From Megamerina dolium (Eukaryota; Arthropoda; Insecta; Diptera; Megamerinidae), in the NCBI GenBank assembly GCA_963854835.1, contig OY978527.1, positions 27,431,029 to 27,495,028 of the forward strand: 64,000 nt of DNA. Reading direction: 5' to 3'. Every line of letters starts with the position of its first letter. The stretch's first letter is position 1. Under the pieces are notes generated by a model. It saw only the letters and a list, made by a program, of their open reading frames with translations, ran no database searches and was not told the DNA's origin. Positions 30,850-40,019 of this stretch are shown here, one piece after another. The position numbers and the translations under genes are program-made.

Positions 30850-31615
30850 GTAACTTGTTCATCATAGCGTTATACCAGTACTGCACCGCGGCCTGTGTCG
30901 CTGTTTGTAAGATGAAAGGGTGAGTGAAGTCGGGGCAGCACAACACGGGGGCCGTTGTTAGTGTAATTTTTATTAGATGATTGAAAGCATCATTGTGTTC
31001 GTCACTCCAAAATCATCGTACTCCCTTTTTCAATAAAGTATTCATGGGTGCGACAATGGTAGCAAATGCTGGTACTAAATGTCTAACCATTTAGACCATG
31101 TCTACCAACGTTTCGATTTCTGTTTCGATTCTAGCTTGCCGTGCTGGGTTGCGTGGGTAATACCTTTGTTTGAAAGGAATTGTTGTTGACAATGTGATAC
31201 GATGTCGGTATATTTTGCAAGAGCCAATCAGCGTGTTGCTCAATTGTTGTTCTTTTTTGATTAGTTGAGAGATTTGTTTATTTTGTCTTTCAGAGAGAAA
31301 AGGTGAATTTTGATTTACCTCATCTGAGGGAGACAGGAGTTTATTTTTGGTTAAGGCGGATTGCAATTGCTGCCACCACTCGACTTCAGCGCGATGGTCG
31401 ATTCGTTTTAGTATGTCCACACCGAGTATGCAAGTTTCGCTCGTGTTGGGCAAGTAATATACCTGATGTGGAATATGCTCGTCATATGTGTAGAATGTCG
31501 CTATATAACATTCCACTATCTGCGTTTCTTCGCCGTTGGCTAGCACGACTTGTTGGCTATGTTTGATGGGTTTTTGACGTATACGATCGCGATAAATAAA
31601 TGAGTGTTCTTTAGA
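30850..31615 (-). pseudogene. pol: G0 protease end and reverse transcriptase fragments
   Basis: 31091-31615 on minus reads the protease C-terminal part (TSETCILGVDILKRI) followed by the RT start (CKIYRHRITLSTTIPFKQRYYPRNPARQ). From 31080 down to 30850 are RT-RNase H connection residues in other frames (DEHNDAFNHL region and a GAVLV block). The central RT with the catalytic motif is missing, so there is an internal deletion near 31090. Non-functional. Confidence 0.7.
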
Positions 31616-32267
31616 AACTGAATTACAAATTTTATTTCAAACTGTTCTGGCTACGGCTACTTTGTAACTCAGCATCAGCAAGTGCATAAACAATTACATT
31701 TTGCTTATGTTGCAGTTACAGCCAGTGTACAAGTTAAATATGGTTATTTTCTTCTGTGTAATTGTAATTGTTTTATTTGATGTTTTCGATGGCGATCTTA
31801 CTCCCTTAATGTCTACTTTACAAGTGGCGTCATAATCTTTCTGTTAACTAAGCCAAGCATAATCCAAGCGTTGTTGTTGGTAGTAGCTGTGTCGCTATTG
31901 CGTATGTGCCATCCAATTCAGCTTAAGTCTTTGTTGGTAGCTGTGTGGGTGCATATGTTAACAACAATTATGCGAGTCCCGTAATATTTAGAGCGTTGTT
32001 ACGAAAGTTAAATATTACGCTGTTGCTATGTGCTCTTGCCGAAGATAATCATGATCTTAAGAATGATGTAAGTAAGTATGTTTGAAGCACAGCATTCCAG
32101 CATAGACAACCCAAGGGAAACTTTAAGTGGCAGCTACATATGTTAACCTGTATTAACAGATTATCCCAGCATATCAGTTGATGTTAGCATAACTTAAGTT
32201 TATTTGATACGGTCAAACATATACGTATAAAATGTAGCTTGTATATATTATATGTATATGTTTGAAC
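31606..32267. mobile_element. 660-base insertion inside G0 protease, possible solo LTR
   Basis: It separates the protease active-site part (32268-32345) from its downstream part (31615). The sequence has no ORF. It begins TGTTCTTTAG and ends TTTGAACA on plus, with a TATAAAA-type box near 32226. I could not find a convincing target duplication, so both the limits and the solo-LTR reading are tentative. Confidence 0.35.
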
Positions 32268-32375
32268 ATAACTCGCGCAGTGTCTTCCCTACGAACGTTA
32301 GTGATGCACCCGTATCAATGAGCGCTGTCACTGGCTTCCCCTGACAATTTGTAAGTGTATATTAAACAATATCAT
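32268..32375 (-). pseudogene. pol: G0 protease active-site fragment
   Basis: Minus frame reads NCQGKPVTALIDTGASLTFVGKTLREL in two overlapping windows (32275-32345), with the catalytic DTGAS. A stop lies just upstream near 32360. The rest of the domain is displaced to 31615 by the insertion at 31606-32267. Confidence 0.7.
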
Positions 32376-32404
32376 TTTCTTTAAGATTTGTTAAAAACTT
32401 TCGA

Positions 32405-32621
32405 GTTGGCTAACTCATTCCACTGCAGGTTAACCATGCTCTTACTCGCACCAAATGTTGAAGCGCCTCTTGCTAAGTCTGAATTTTTTTGCTCACTTAC
32501 TAGCATATCAAACTGAGCGCTGGTAGTTTTTTTCAACACTGTAAAAGATATTAAACTATTAATTTTAATAATTTTAATGTTTTTTCCATTATTTCTTGCC
32601 TTTTTTGCTTGCATTATCCAT
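32405..32621 (-). pseudogene. SANT/Myb-like DNA-binding domain fragment
   Basis: ATG at 32621. A short first exon (MDNASKK) is followed by a likely 61-base intron (32539-32599) with GC donor and TTTTACAG acceptor, then a recognisable SANT/Myb-like region: TTSAQFDMLVSE, NSDLARGAS and LQWNELANS are typical of the zeste-like domain found in insect regulators and in some transposon accessory proteins. It breaks off at about 32405 where G0 sequence begins. Either a truncated host gene or a transposon accessory gene. The GC donor may be a mutated GT. Confidence 0.5.
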
Positions 32622-32822
32622 TTTAGCGGCTCACACAATAACAACAGCTTTCATCGTTTGATTTTGACAGTTATCTTCTTCATTTTAAGTCGCGTTAGAT
32701 AATTCACATTTGTTACGTTTTCGGTAAATAACAATCAGCTGTTATCGACTAGTTTCTAGCCTTTACAACTGCCAGTATCGGATAAAGCAAAAAGAGAAAT
32801 TACATCAGTGCAGTTTTTCTTA

Positions 32823-33561
32823 AGGGGAGGTTTTCCTCTTTTTAGCCGAAAATGAAGCGAAATTTGATTGTTTACTGTCGGATAATGAAAAGACATACGA
32901 ACGAACGGTTTTGATGGTTTATTAAGACAACTTTTAAAAATTAAAAAAAAAAAAATTTTGATGAAAAAATCTGTTATTGCGGCCCCAAAATGGCAGATCG
33001 TGTCATCCTTTGAAAGCGAGGAGTCGTTCGATAACGTCAAGGTTGCAGCCACTTGTAGTAAACTGAAATCAAAAACTTGTATTTTATATTCAAGTTAATA
33101 AAATTTCCTATGACTTATACCTATTTATAAAGAGTTTTCAAGAAAAATTATCCAATTTATGCATAGTTAAAGAAAAATTTCGATTTTACCCTCTTCTCTT
33201 AAAGTTTTTTTTTGTTTAACGACAATTATTGAACAATTGTTTATGTTTATTTTAGGTATAAGTCATACGAAAAACCATACTCTTTCAGGAAAATTTTAGA
33301 TGAAGTAAATCTGAGCAGTAGATCATGAGCTATGCTTGACGCTAGGATAAAAAAAATGCTTTTGAGATAAACGCGTTTAAAGTTAAAATGCTACATTGTA
33401 CTCACATCAGCATCTTAGTCGTCTATTCCTGGCTTTAGTGAGATAAATATGTTGTGGATCGAAAAATACGATTGCACAAATATTCTAAGCATTTATACCT
33501 TTCATTTCATCAAGAAAAAAAAGTCGATTTTTTGAAAAAAAAAAAGAGGAGAACCTCCCCT
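32823..33561. mobile_element. 739-base non-autonomous TIR element
   Basis: Ends are inverted copies of AGGGGAGGTT(T/C)TCCTCTTTTT, flanked by TA on both sides (32821-32822 and 33562-33563). No ORF with recognisable content; AT-rich interior with A/T runs at both subterminal positions. The TA duplication points to a Tc1/mariner-type mobiliser, but TTA/TTAA readings cannot be excluded. Confidence 0.7.
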
Positions 33562-33563
33562 TA

Positions 33564-34467
33564 TTGACAAAAACAACAGTTACTCAATTATTAGAAGCTT
33601 GAACGTTCAGCCAACTGGCCTACTTCAGTAGTCAGTTACAGCGGCTGCCACATTTCTATTTGATGAAAGGGTAAGAGTTGCGGTGAGCTCTGACGTGGAC
33701 GTGCCGAGTTGTGATGTGGATATTGGTGTGCCGGAGGTAGGTGGTTGCTGTTGTGGATGCCGTTATGGTTGCTGGCGGCTAGAAGATACTGCTGCTGGAG
33801 TAGATATCGTACGAATCGCTCGAGACCTTTTTTTTAGGTTCAATTGTTTTCAATAGTTCCATATAACAATGTTTTACTTTAAGAAAATAAAAACCATGCA
33901 CGTAATAACTGCGTTGCTAAATTATAATATTTCAACGATATATATTGGATAATTAGACCTGTTCCGTGTCAGATATACTCCAAACGGAATCTTCAAATGT
34001 TGATAGTTATTATGGCCAAACCTCCAATAGGAAGATCATAAGCAACTATAAGAGATATTGTAAAAAACGGCCGAACATCTAATAGGAAGACCGAATAACA
34101 ATACTGATAAACTTGTTTTTATGTCAGTCACATAAGTTTTAATTAAACTCTCGAATTAAATACAGAATAACGGAATATGATGCAATTTCGATCCAGAGAC
34201 AGGAATAATATATTCTGTTAACTTAAAATTAACATTATTAAAAATGATATCTAGAATTCTATTTAGCTTATTTACATAAGAATTAATCTGTATTAATATC
34301 AAATACCAAATAAATGATCAATCAATCATTTCATATGCCTTATTTACATTATTAGGTGTGAGAATTATATTTTCCATATATAAGACCAAATGACATTAAG
34401 CAGGTTAAATCGCCAAGTACACAGAAATTATTATCGCCAACAGTTTCCTTAAAAAAAATGCAATATA
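33564..34467. other. Unassigned stretch
   Basis: About 900 bases. 33650-33800 is more GC-rich and on minus reads Gln/His/Pro-rich (QQQYLLAASNH, HNSNHLPPAHQ), which could be a scrap of a Gag tail. 34010-34110 has a short repeated motif (CAATAGGAAGA / TAATAGGAAGACC). No gene recognised. Confidence 0.3.
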
Positions 34468-35606
34468 CAGGTCACTTGAAAAGTTCCTAGCCTAAATATG
34501 AAAACACAGTTATTTTGGTTTTTATTCAGTGAAATCTCCTAACGGTTAAATACATTTAGTCCATAAATGTATCCCATCATTAAAGTAATATTAAAAATAT
34601 GCCTCTACGGCTACTATAGCTTCTTCATTCGACAAAAAACGCTTTCCACGAAGAAACTATTTCAGGTTTCGGAACAAGTAGTAGTCTCTGGGAGTCAAAT
34701 CTGGTGAATTCGGTGGATGGTCAATCAATTCGTACTTTAATGCCTTGAATTTAGCCATTGATGTAAAATTATTATTTTTTTCTTTAAACCGGGCCTTTTT
34801 TCGCGAATTACTGCATCCACTTTATCCACTATAGAATTCTAAGTTTATTCTCAAGGTAATTAATCAAAAAAATCCCTTTTGCATCCCAAAATAAGGATGC
34901 CATAACCTTTTTGCTAATCGTGTGCTCTTCACCTGCTTTGGAGTTGAACAGCCAGCTTTAGTCCACTGTAATCGTTCATGTGTGAATTTAGGATCATTGT
35001 GGTAAATCTAAGCCTTATCCATAGTTATAAAGCGACGCGGGCAATCGATTTTATTCTGCTTAAAACGCTCCAAATTACACTAAGAAATTTGTTTTCGATT
35101 TAGTTTTAGCTGAATTGTTAACGAATGCGGCACCAGTTTTCCGTACAGCTTTTTATACGTAATTCTTCATGCAAAATATGGAGTACTCGTTCATCTTCCT
35201 ATGGTATCAGCTACTTCACACATAGTCACACATGGATTTTGTCAAACAATAACATGCGCTTTTTCATTGATTTCTGGTCTACATGTACTTTTTGGACATC
35301 CAGTACGTGGTTCAACTTCAATACTTGTACGACCACGTATAAATTCAGCAATCCAATTTTTTACTGCTACATATGAAGGAGCACATTTACTTAACACATT
35401 TACCATATCGGTATCGATTTCTTGTCCAGATAAACCTTTTTTAAATAAGTACTCAATTATGGCACGATTTAAAATTTTTCCATTTTAGAAAACCACTGCG
35501 GCACGTCAACTTCAAGCAGCTGTTAAACAATGAATGAGTTGAACATAAATTCACTGCTCCACTAGTGATATCTATGTGTCAGACTAGAAATGTTTCAAGT
35601 GTTCTG
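34468..35606 (-). mobile_element. mariner-type transposon, decayed
   Basis: TIRs of about 30 bases (CAGGTCACTTGAAAAGTTCC left; CAGAACACTTGAAACATTTC inverted at right) with TA at both flanks (34466-34467 and 35607-35608). Length 1139 is close to typical mariners. It contains a broken transposase on minus. Confidence 0.88.
34500..35506 (-). pseudogene. mariner transposase pseudogene
   Basis: Minus-strand frames give the N-terminal helix-turn-helix part (WIAEFIRGRTSIE, RTGCPKS), the first catalytic D in FITMDKA-IYHNDP, and the third D in HPPNSPDLTPRDYYLF, followed by a C-terminal block RGKRFLSNEEAIVAVEAYF. The WVPH-like linker is not clear. Numerous stops and shifts (near 35260, 35170, 35060, 34860) show long inactivity. 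The HPPxSPDLxPxDxxLF motif is diagnostic for mariner. Confidence 0.85.
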
Positions 35607-35735
35607 TATTATCCGCATGACCACAACAGAAACTCATCTGAACTTAACGGGGAATGTATGAAAGAGTGAGGAACAGTAGATCTGATGCACTCTTTATTAA
35701 CACACACAATTGGTCCAACAAAGTATCATTATTGT

Positions 35736-35933
35736 TTAAAACGATGATTTCAAAGGTCCACCACCACGCATACACTTAGTTTTATCCGAGTCCCTATCTT
35801 TGCGATAAACATTGTATAAATTAAAATCACAATTCTCTTCGTCATAGAAATCAGGATTCACCCACGTTTCAACCAGCTCAATAATATCAAAATCTAGGCA
35901 TGAATCTCGACGTAAAGCTTCGATGGAAAGCAC
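35736..35933 (-). pseudogene. LINE endonuclease fragment
   Basis: A 65-codon minus stretch with DIIELVETWVNP and YRKDRDSD...RGGG, the second and third motifs of the AP-type endonuclease of jockey/CR1-like non-LTR retrotransposons. Both sides are cut off. It would nick the target DNA to prime reverse transcription in a full element. Confidence 0.65.
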
Positions 35934-36019
35934 ACGTTAAAACCAAAAAAGTTGAGTTAGAAATAAAGTTCAAACAATTTTAGTGGCTTATTGGTAAGCA
36001 TACAGGTCTTTCCACACAT

Positions 36020-36355
36020 AATAAACTTTTGATTTACAAACAAGTCCTCAGACCGATTTGGACTTATGGTATCCAGCTGTGAGATTGTACCGGCAAAAGT
36101 AATAAAATGAAAATACAATGATTTCAGAACAAAATACTGAGATGTATTGTAAATGCTCCTTGGTATGTCCGTTCTTCCGATTTACACCGCGATCTAGCCG
36201 TAGAAACAGTAGAAGAGATGATTAAAAAAATTGCTACAGCTCACGCAGTTAGACTAAATCAGCACACTAATGAAGAAGTTATAAAACTTGTTAATTCTGC
36301 TGATCCTGTGCGAAGACTAAAACGCACGAAACCTGCTGACCTTGTCAGGTAGTCC
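36020..36355 (+). pseudogene. Jockey-like LINE ORF2 C-terminal fragment
   Basis: The plus strand reads LRPIWTYGIQL, FQNKILRCIVNAPWYVRSS, DLHRDLAVETV and RRLKRTKPADLV, the conserved end of jockey-clade ORF2, after the RT. Two in-frame TGA codons replace tryptophans. 3' UTR-like AT-rich sequence follows to about 36480. It is the one clearly plus-oriented retroelement fragment in the window apart from the Harbinger accessory gene. Confidence 0.75.
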
Positions 36356-36493
36356 AATAATGGCACCCGGTATGGAACCTTCATAATTATTCTAATAATA
36401 ATTTAACGCTAAATACAAAGTGCTTGTTAGTATATTTATGCTAGTTGCATTAATATAACATATTGTATTATAGTTATGTATATTCGAAATCAA

Positions 36494-36935
36494 TCAGGGA
36501 TTCATATCATATATACTTATTACCACAGCATTAATGCTAAAGAATCCTTTTCTGTTATAATACAAATGTTGCAATTCCTTCTTGGGAGCCACAATTTTAA
36601 TGTGTGTGCCATCAACACAGCCAATAATTACTGGAATTCTGCTTTTAATAAAAAAAAAATACACTTGATTGTTGCAGTTCAATCTCCGTATAATTGAATT
36701 TTATCCATCTTTGGCAAATACAATTTTCCAGAACATCTAAAGTCTCTGATAACACTACAGACACCGTGGGCTGTGCAAATCCAAGCATATTCTCGTTCCC
36801 AATGCTCAGTTGGTATGATCTCTGAGCACAAAATCGCAGAACTGTTGCCACTTTTAGTATGCTTGGAATTGATCTTGCCCGTGGGCATTGCTGCAGCAGA
36901 TCGTCTGTAGCGGTCATCAATTCCACAAATGCCTC
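36494..36935 (-). pseudogene. HARBI1-like Harbinger transposase fragment
   Basis: On minus, SKEAFVELMTATDDLL and the N-terminal helix region (RFCAQRSYQ, FAQPTVSVVLSETLDVLE) are followed, after a frameshift near 36670, by VIIGCVDGTHIKIVAPKKE with the first catalytic D and YYNRKGFFSINAVVI. The rest, including the second D and E, is missing. A possible acceptor (TTGTTTACAG) precedes the segment at about 36970. Distinct from H1 in sequence. It may have been one unit with the MADF fragment at 37850-38503. Confidence 0.75.
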
Positions 36936-37049
36936 CTTGGACAGTCAGAAGTTCTGTAGAAATCTGTAAACAAATATATTTTTAATGTAACAGATGTAAA
37001 ACTTTTTTGTAGTGCTGCACTTGCGTGGTAGAATTCATTTCCAAAGGGT

Positions 37050-37440
37050 TGGTAGCGTCTCTCATCCGGTTTCTACTTCTACTTCGTAGGGAGCTATGAG
37101 GCAAGCTGTACCGGTGTTTTCCTTTTCAGCCTTGATAAGATTCGTGATGATGTCATCATATTAGCGACAAGCTCATTTGGGTGTGATTGTAGTCGTTCGC
37201 GATACTTTGTAGCTTTCTCTTTGATTTCGTCCTTCACTAGGGGGATTTTCAGGTCTCTATGAATTTGGGAGTTCGTTACGTACCAAGGAGTGTTAACTAG
37301 ACTTCGCAGAGTTTTGGACTGAAATCTTTGGAGGATTTCTATGTTGGAGTTGGACGCTGTTCCCTATAGTTGAATACTGTAAGTCCACACCGGTTTGAGC
37401 ATTGCTTTCTTTGATTGCATTTTGATTAAATTGAAATTAG
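37050..37440 (-). pseudogene. Second jockey-like LINE ORF2 C-terminal fragment
   Basis: Minus reading includes MLKPVWTYSIQL, NSNIEILQRFQSKTLRSLV, TPWYVTNSQIHRDLKIPLV, KYRERLQSHPNELVA and RLKRKTPVQLAS, the same ORF2 tail as at 36020-36355 but from another family and in the opposite orientation. A TAG replaces one tryptophan. It is 5' truncated near 37440, as LINEs usually are. Confidence 0.75.
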
Positions 37441-37849
37441 GAGAAAGAACATTTGTTTTTAATCCAGTACATCAAGTACACACGGGTACCGCAGTACAAA
37501 AACTGCACGGTACTATGCTCGAGTATTTACTTCAAAATACTGGTTTTGGAAAATATTTGTAATTGCTCATTCATGTATGCGTTCGAAAATAAATATTTCA
37601 AAATAGTTCACATACGAACATATTCATGTATGAATGTTTCGAACTATGGTTTATTATTAATATTTCTTTATATTTTTATTTAAGTGTTTTAAAACGAACT
37701 ACCTTTTTATAAATAAAATTTTGCTACTTAATACTATTTTTATTTGATCTCTAATGTTTCGCGCTATTACAGTCATACAATTTTGATTTGCGTCATCACA
37801 GGAAGATATCATCGTAGGCGTTGAATTCTCGTCGTACTGCACCGTTGGT
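37441..37849. other. Unassigned AT-rich stretch
   Basis: No gene seen. Repeated short words around TTCATGTATG (37571, 37622) and TTCGAA; otherwise featureless. Confidence 0.3.
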
Positions 37850-38503
37850 GATCCTTCCACATTAAAACGAATGACATTATCATACAGAGCGTAACAACGT
37901 TCATTATTTCGTCACTTTATGTGGTATGTAATGCAATTCTCTTACTGCTAGGAGGAAACGAAATCTTCCTATGAGAACGCTAAACAGTCGTTCTATAATT
38001 CATCTCTCTTTTGTAAATTTCTTATTAAACAAGGCCTCTGCAGAGTTTTTATTCACGTTTCGATATGTTATTAACTTGGTGTCTTGTACCTCCGAAGCGT
38101 GAAAGTTATTAACATTCGTGCAACTCTGAAATGTGTGCGATATTCTAAGACAGTAGATCTCCTGTTATGCCATCGTCCATATCGCCCAAATAATGCAGTT
38201 CATCATAACACCATAATTTTGGTGTGTATACATCGTCGGTGCCCGAACCACTTTTTCTTTATTGGCGAACCCAATTGTTTTCTTTTAAATATTGGGTCCG
38301 CAAGGTCTTTAATTTTTGCTACACATCTTTTCTATTAGTATGAGGACGCGATGTGCTCATATTTTGTGCAATTGTATCTAAACTCTGCATTCGCTTTATT
38401 CGGTTTCGATATGCCGGATCACTGTAATCATACACATTTTTATGTTCCTCAATGAACTTTATTAAATCAGACGTCTGCTTCTTAATCCAACCCGCCATTT
38501 CTT
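37850..38503 (-). pseudogene. MADF-domain protein, Harbinger-accessory type, broken
   Basis: Starts MAGWIKKQTSDLIKFIEEHK at 38503 and reads a MADF domain: VYDYSDPAYRNR, then LKTLRTQYLKENNW and KLWCYDELHYLGD. The remaining 120 residues are polar and contain several stops (near 38330, 38255, 38130). With the HARBI1-like fragment 1 kb to the left on the same strand it plausibly represents a second Harbinger element (H2), with LINE sequence (37050-37440) inserted between. A host MADF gene is the alternative. Confidence 0.65.
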
Positions 38504-38573
38504 ATTCTTTCTGGTATAAATTAAAATATTATGAACTAAAATAATAAGAATAACTTATAATAACTTACTGTTG

Positions 38574-38792
38574 TTATGACTTACTTTTCAACCTTATCGC
38601 TTCAGCGTCTAAAAATTTGTGAGCATAGTTGTCATAATCGGAACACTTTGGACATAGAACATAGGTCGTTGCGCCGATTTTTAATTTTGGATTGGAATTT
38701 CGGCGCAAAACTTCCATCACTTTCTTACTGCCTACTTTTCTACCTATCTCGCTTGCACAGTGGTTCGTTAGACGGCTTATGTAATCAGGCAC
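38574..38792 (-). other. Unrecognised 72-codon ORF
   Basis: Contains VLCPKCSDYDNYAHKFLD, a single CxxC, and basic ends. Not recognised. Its position upstream of the MADF fragment on the same strand could make it 5' transposon sequence. Likely non-coding. Confidence 0.15.
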
Positions 38793-39188
38793 TTAGTGCT
38801 ATTTACACTATTGAGATGCGGCAGTTGTTATTACAATGAGTTCTTTACGAGTATCTACTGTTTGTGTTGCTGTTTATGCTGATAACGCATTATTCGATAA
38901 TGCAATTTATGATTCCTTCGCCTTGAACTATTGATTGAAACACCCCAGTTGACGGTTTAAACTGAACTTAGTTTTATTCTTCAAATTTGGGGTTTTTATA
39001 ATACAATTTTACTGAGTACGCAATTATTTTTATAATCCTTTCAGACCTGAGAAATTGAAGTTTACAGAATTTAATGCAACTTCGGACAATTCTTCATATG
39101 AAGACCGTGAATGCAACAAAAATAGGAAAACAAATATTCTGAAGTAGGACTCGGAGAAAAATGACTCGCACGATTGTGTATTACCGGG
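38793..39188. other. Unassigned stretch before the BEL element
   Basis: 396 bases of AT-rich sequence without recognisable content. Ends in CCGGG, the BEL target site (39184-39188). Confidence 0.4.
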
Positions 39189-39463
39189 TGTTGAAACCGT
39201 ATAGACAAATAAGAAAAACTGATATTTTAAATTTTAATTCTTTAATTTGTATTTCAATTACAATTCGAGAAAATGAGAAGCGCCGATAAAAATTCAAATG
39301 CACTTGAACTTGTATAAAAAGGAACTGAGATTATTAGTTATACAAAAAGGCAGGCAAGTATAGAAAAAAACTTAACGAAATATAAAATAAAGGGTTTTCA
39401 ATTTAAATTCAGAAATTTAAAAAAAAAAGGAAAAATTCATTAAATAATTATCCATTTTAACCA
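39189..39463 (-). repeat. BEL 3' LTR
   Basis: Begins TGTTGAAACCG and ends TTTTAACCA; second copy 46124-46407. The purine tract on minus (GGCGGGCAGGA, 39464-39474) adjoins it. Confidence 0.9.
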
Positions 39464-39491
39464 TCCTGCCCGCCTTGCACAGTTGCAACAA

Positions 39492-39919
39492 TCAGTTTCC
39501 GCCGAGCGCCTTTAGAAGGTTGCGGGTTCTGTGGTTAACGTTGTGATCGAAACGAGGAGTGGGACGCTGAACACGCTTCTTGCCAATACGGAACTTGTTA
39601 GAAGAAGAACGGCAATCGCTTGGTCTTTTCCTCTTCGGAGGAGCGCAACGTCTCTGAATTCGCTCTCTTGGACGCTTCGTATCGACTCTATGGAGCAGAG
39701 TATGATGTAGTCGGTCACGGATAGTACACCTACGCCGCGATATGCAGTCGGTCGTTGGGTGAGAACTGGCGAGACAATTGAAGCAATAACCGTGAGCTCG
39801 AGCAGCCTCTTCACGCTGTTTGGGCCTCATTGCCAAAAAACCGCGACAAAATCGTAAAGAGTGGTAGCGATGGCAAAGTTGGCACTGGTGCAGGTCATCA
39901 TCATGTTTCCGCTGACTCC
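39492..39919 (-). CDS. BEL 3' ORF with Gag-like zinc knuckles
   Basis: From an apparent splice acceptor (39920) the frame reads HQCQLCHRYHSLRFC, then AHGYCFNCLASSHPTTDC, then a partial third cysteine set (RRC) followed by HHTLLH-type sequence, and a long Arg/Lys-rich tail. The layout CxxC-H-C / CxNCLAxSHxxxxC / ...LLH is the same as in this element's own Gag (CKLC, CANCLAYSH, MLHL at 44000-44250), so it is a diverged nucleocapsid-like domain placed where env would be. It runs about 140 codons with no stop. Function unknown; nucleic-acid binding is inferred. It could be a captured second gag end. Confidence 0.55.
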
Positions 39920-39940
39920 TGAAGAGATAGAAAATTTTAA
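39920..39940 (-). promoter_or_regulatory. Possible splice acceptor before the BEL 3' ORF
   Basis: On minus, a pyrimidine-rich TTTTCTATCTCTTCAG precedes GAG and the zinc-knuckle frame. This suggests a spliced subgenomic mRNA, as used for env in errantiviruses. The donor is not identified. Confidence 0.4.
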
Positions 39941-40019
39941 CCTTTTTCTGAAAGAAATTTGAGAGATATATTAGGTTATGTTCTAAGATACGAGCTATCT
40001 AAAGATGTTTGGTTATACG

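Larger units (their letters stand above)
30587..32400 (-). mobile_element. Gypsy remnant G0, 5' block
   Basis: The continuation of the element seen at 1-2185: protease and the beginning and end of RT on minus. The first 260 bases (30587-30845) do not read as pol and probably belong to a separate small insertion or decayed sequence into which H1 jumped. The block is also interrupted at about 31606-32267. No gag is recognised beyond 32400. Confidence 0.7.

Noticed and set aside
35125..35488. Plus-strand frames of 83 and 95 codons
   Set aside because: They run antisense through the mariner transposase pseudogene.
38574..38792. A host zinc-finger gene
   Set aside because: Only one CxxC pair and no second ligand pair; 72 codons in an area of transposon debris.
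39492..39836. The BEL 3' ORF as an env gene
   Set aside because: No signal peptide or membrane segment; it has zinc-knuckle cysteines and a basic tail instead.
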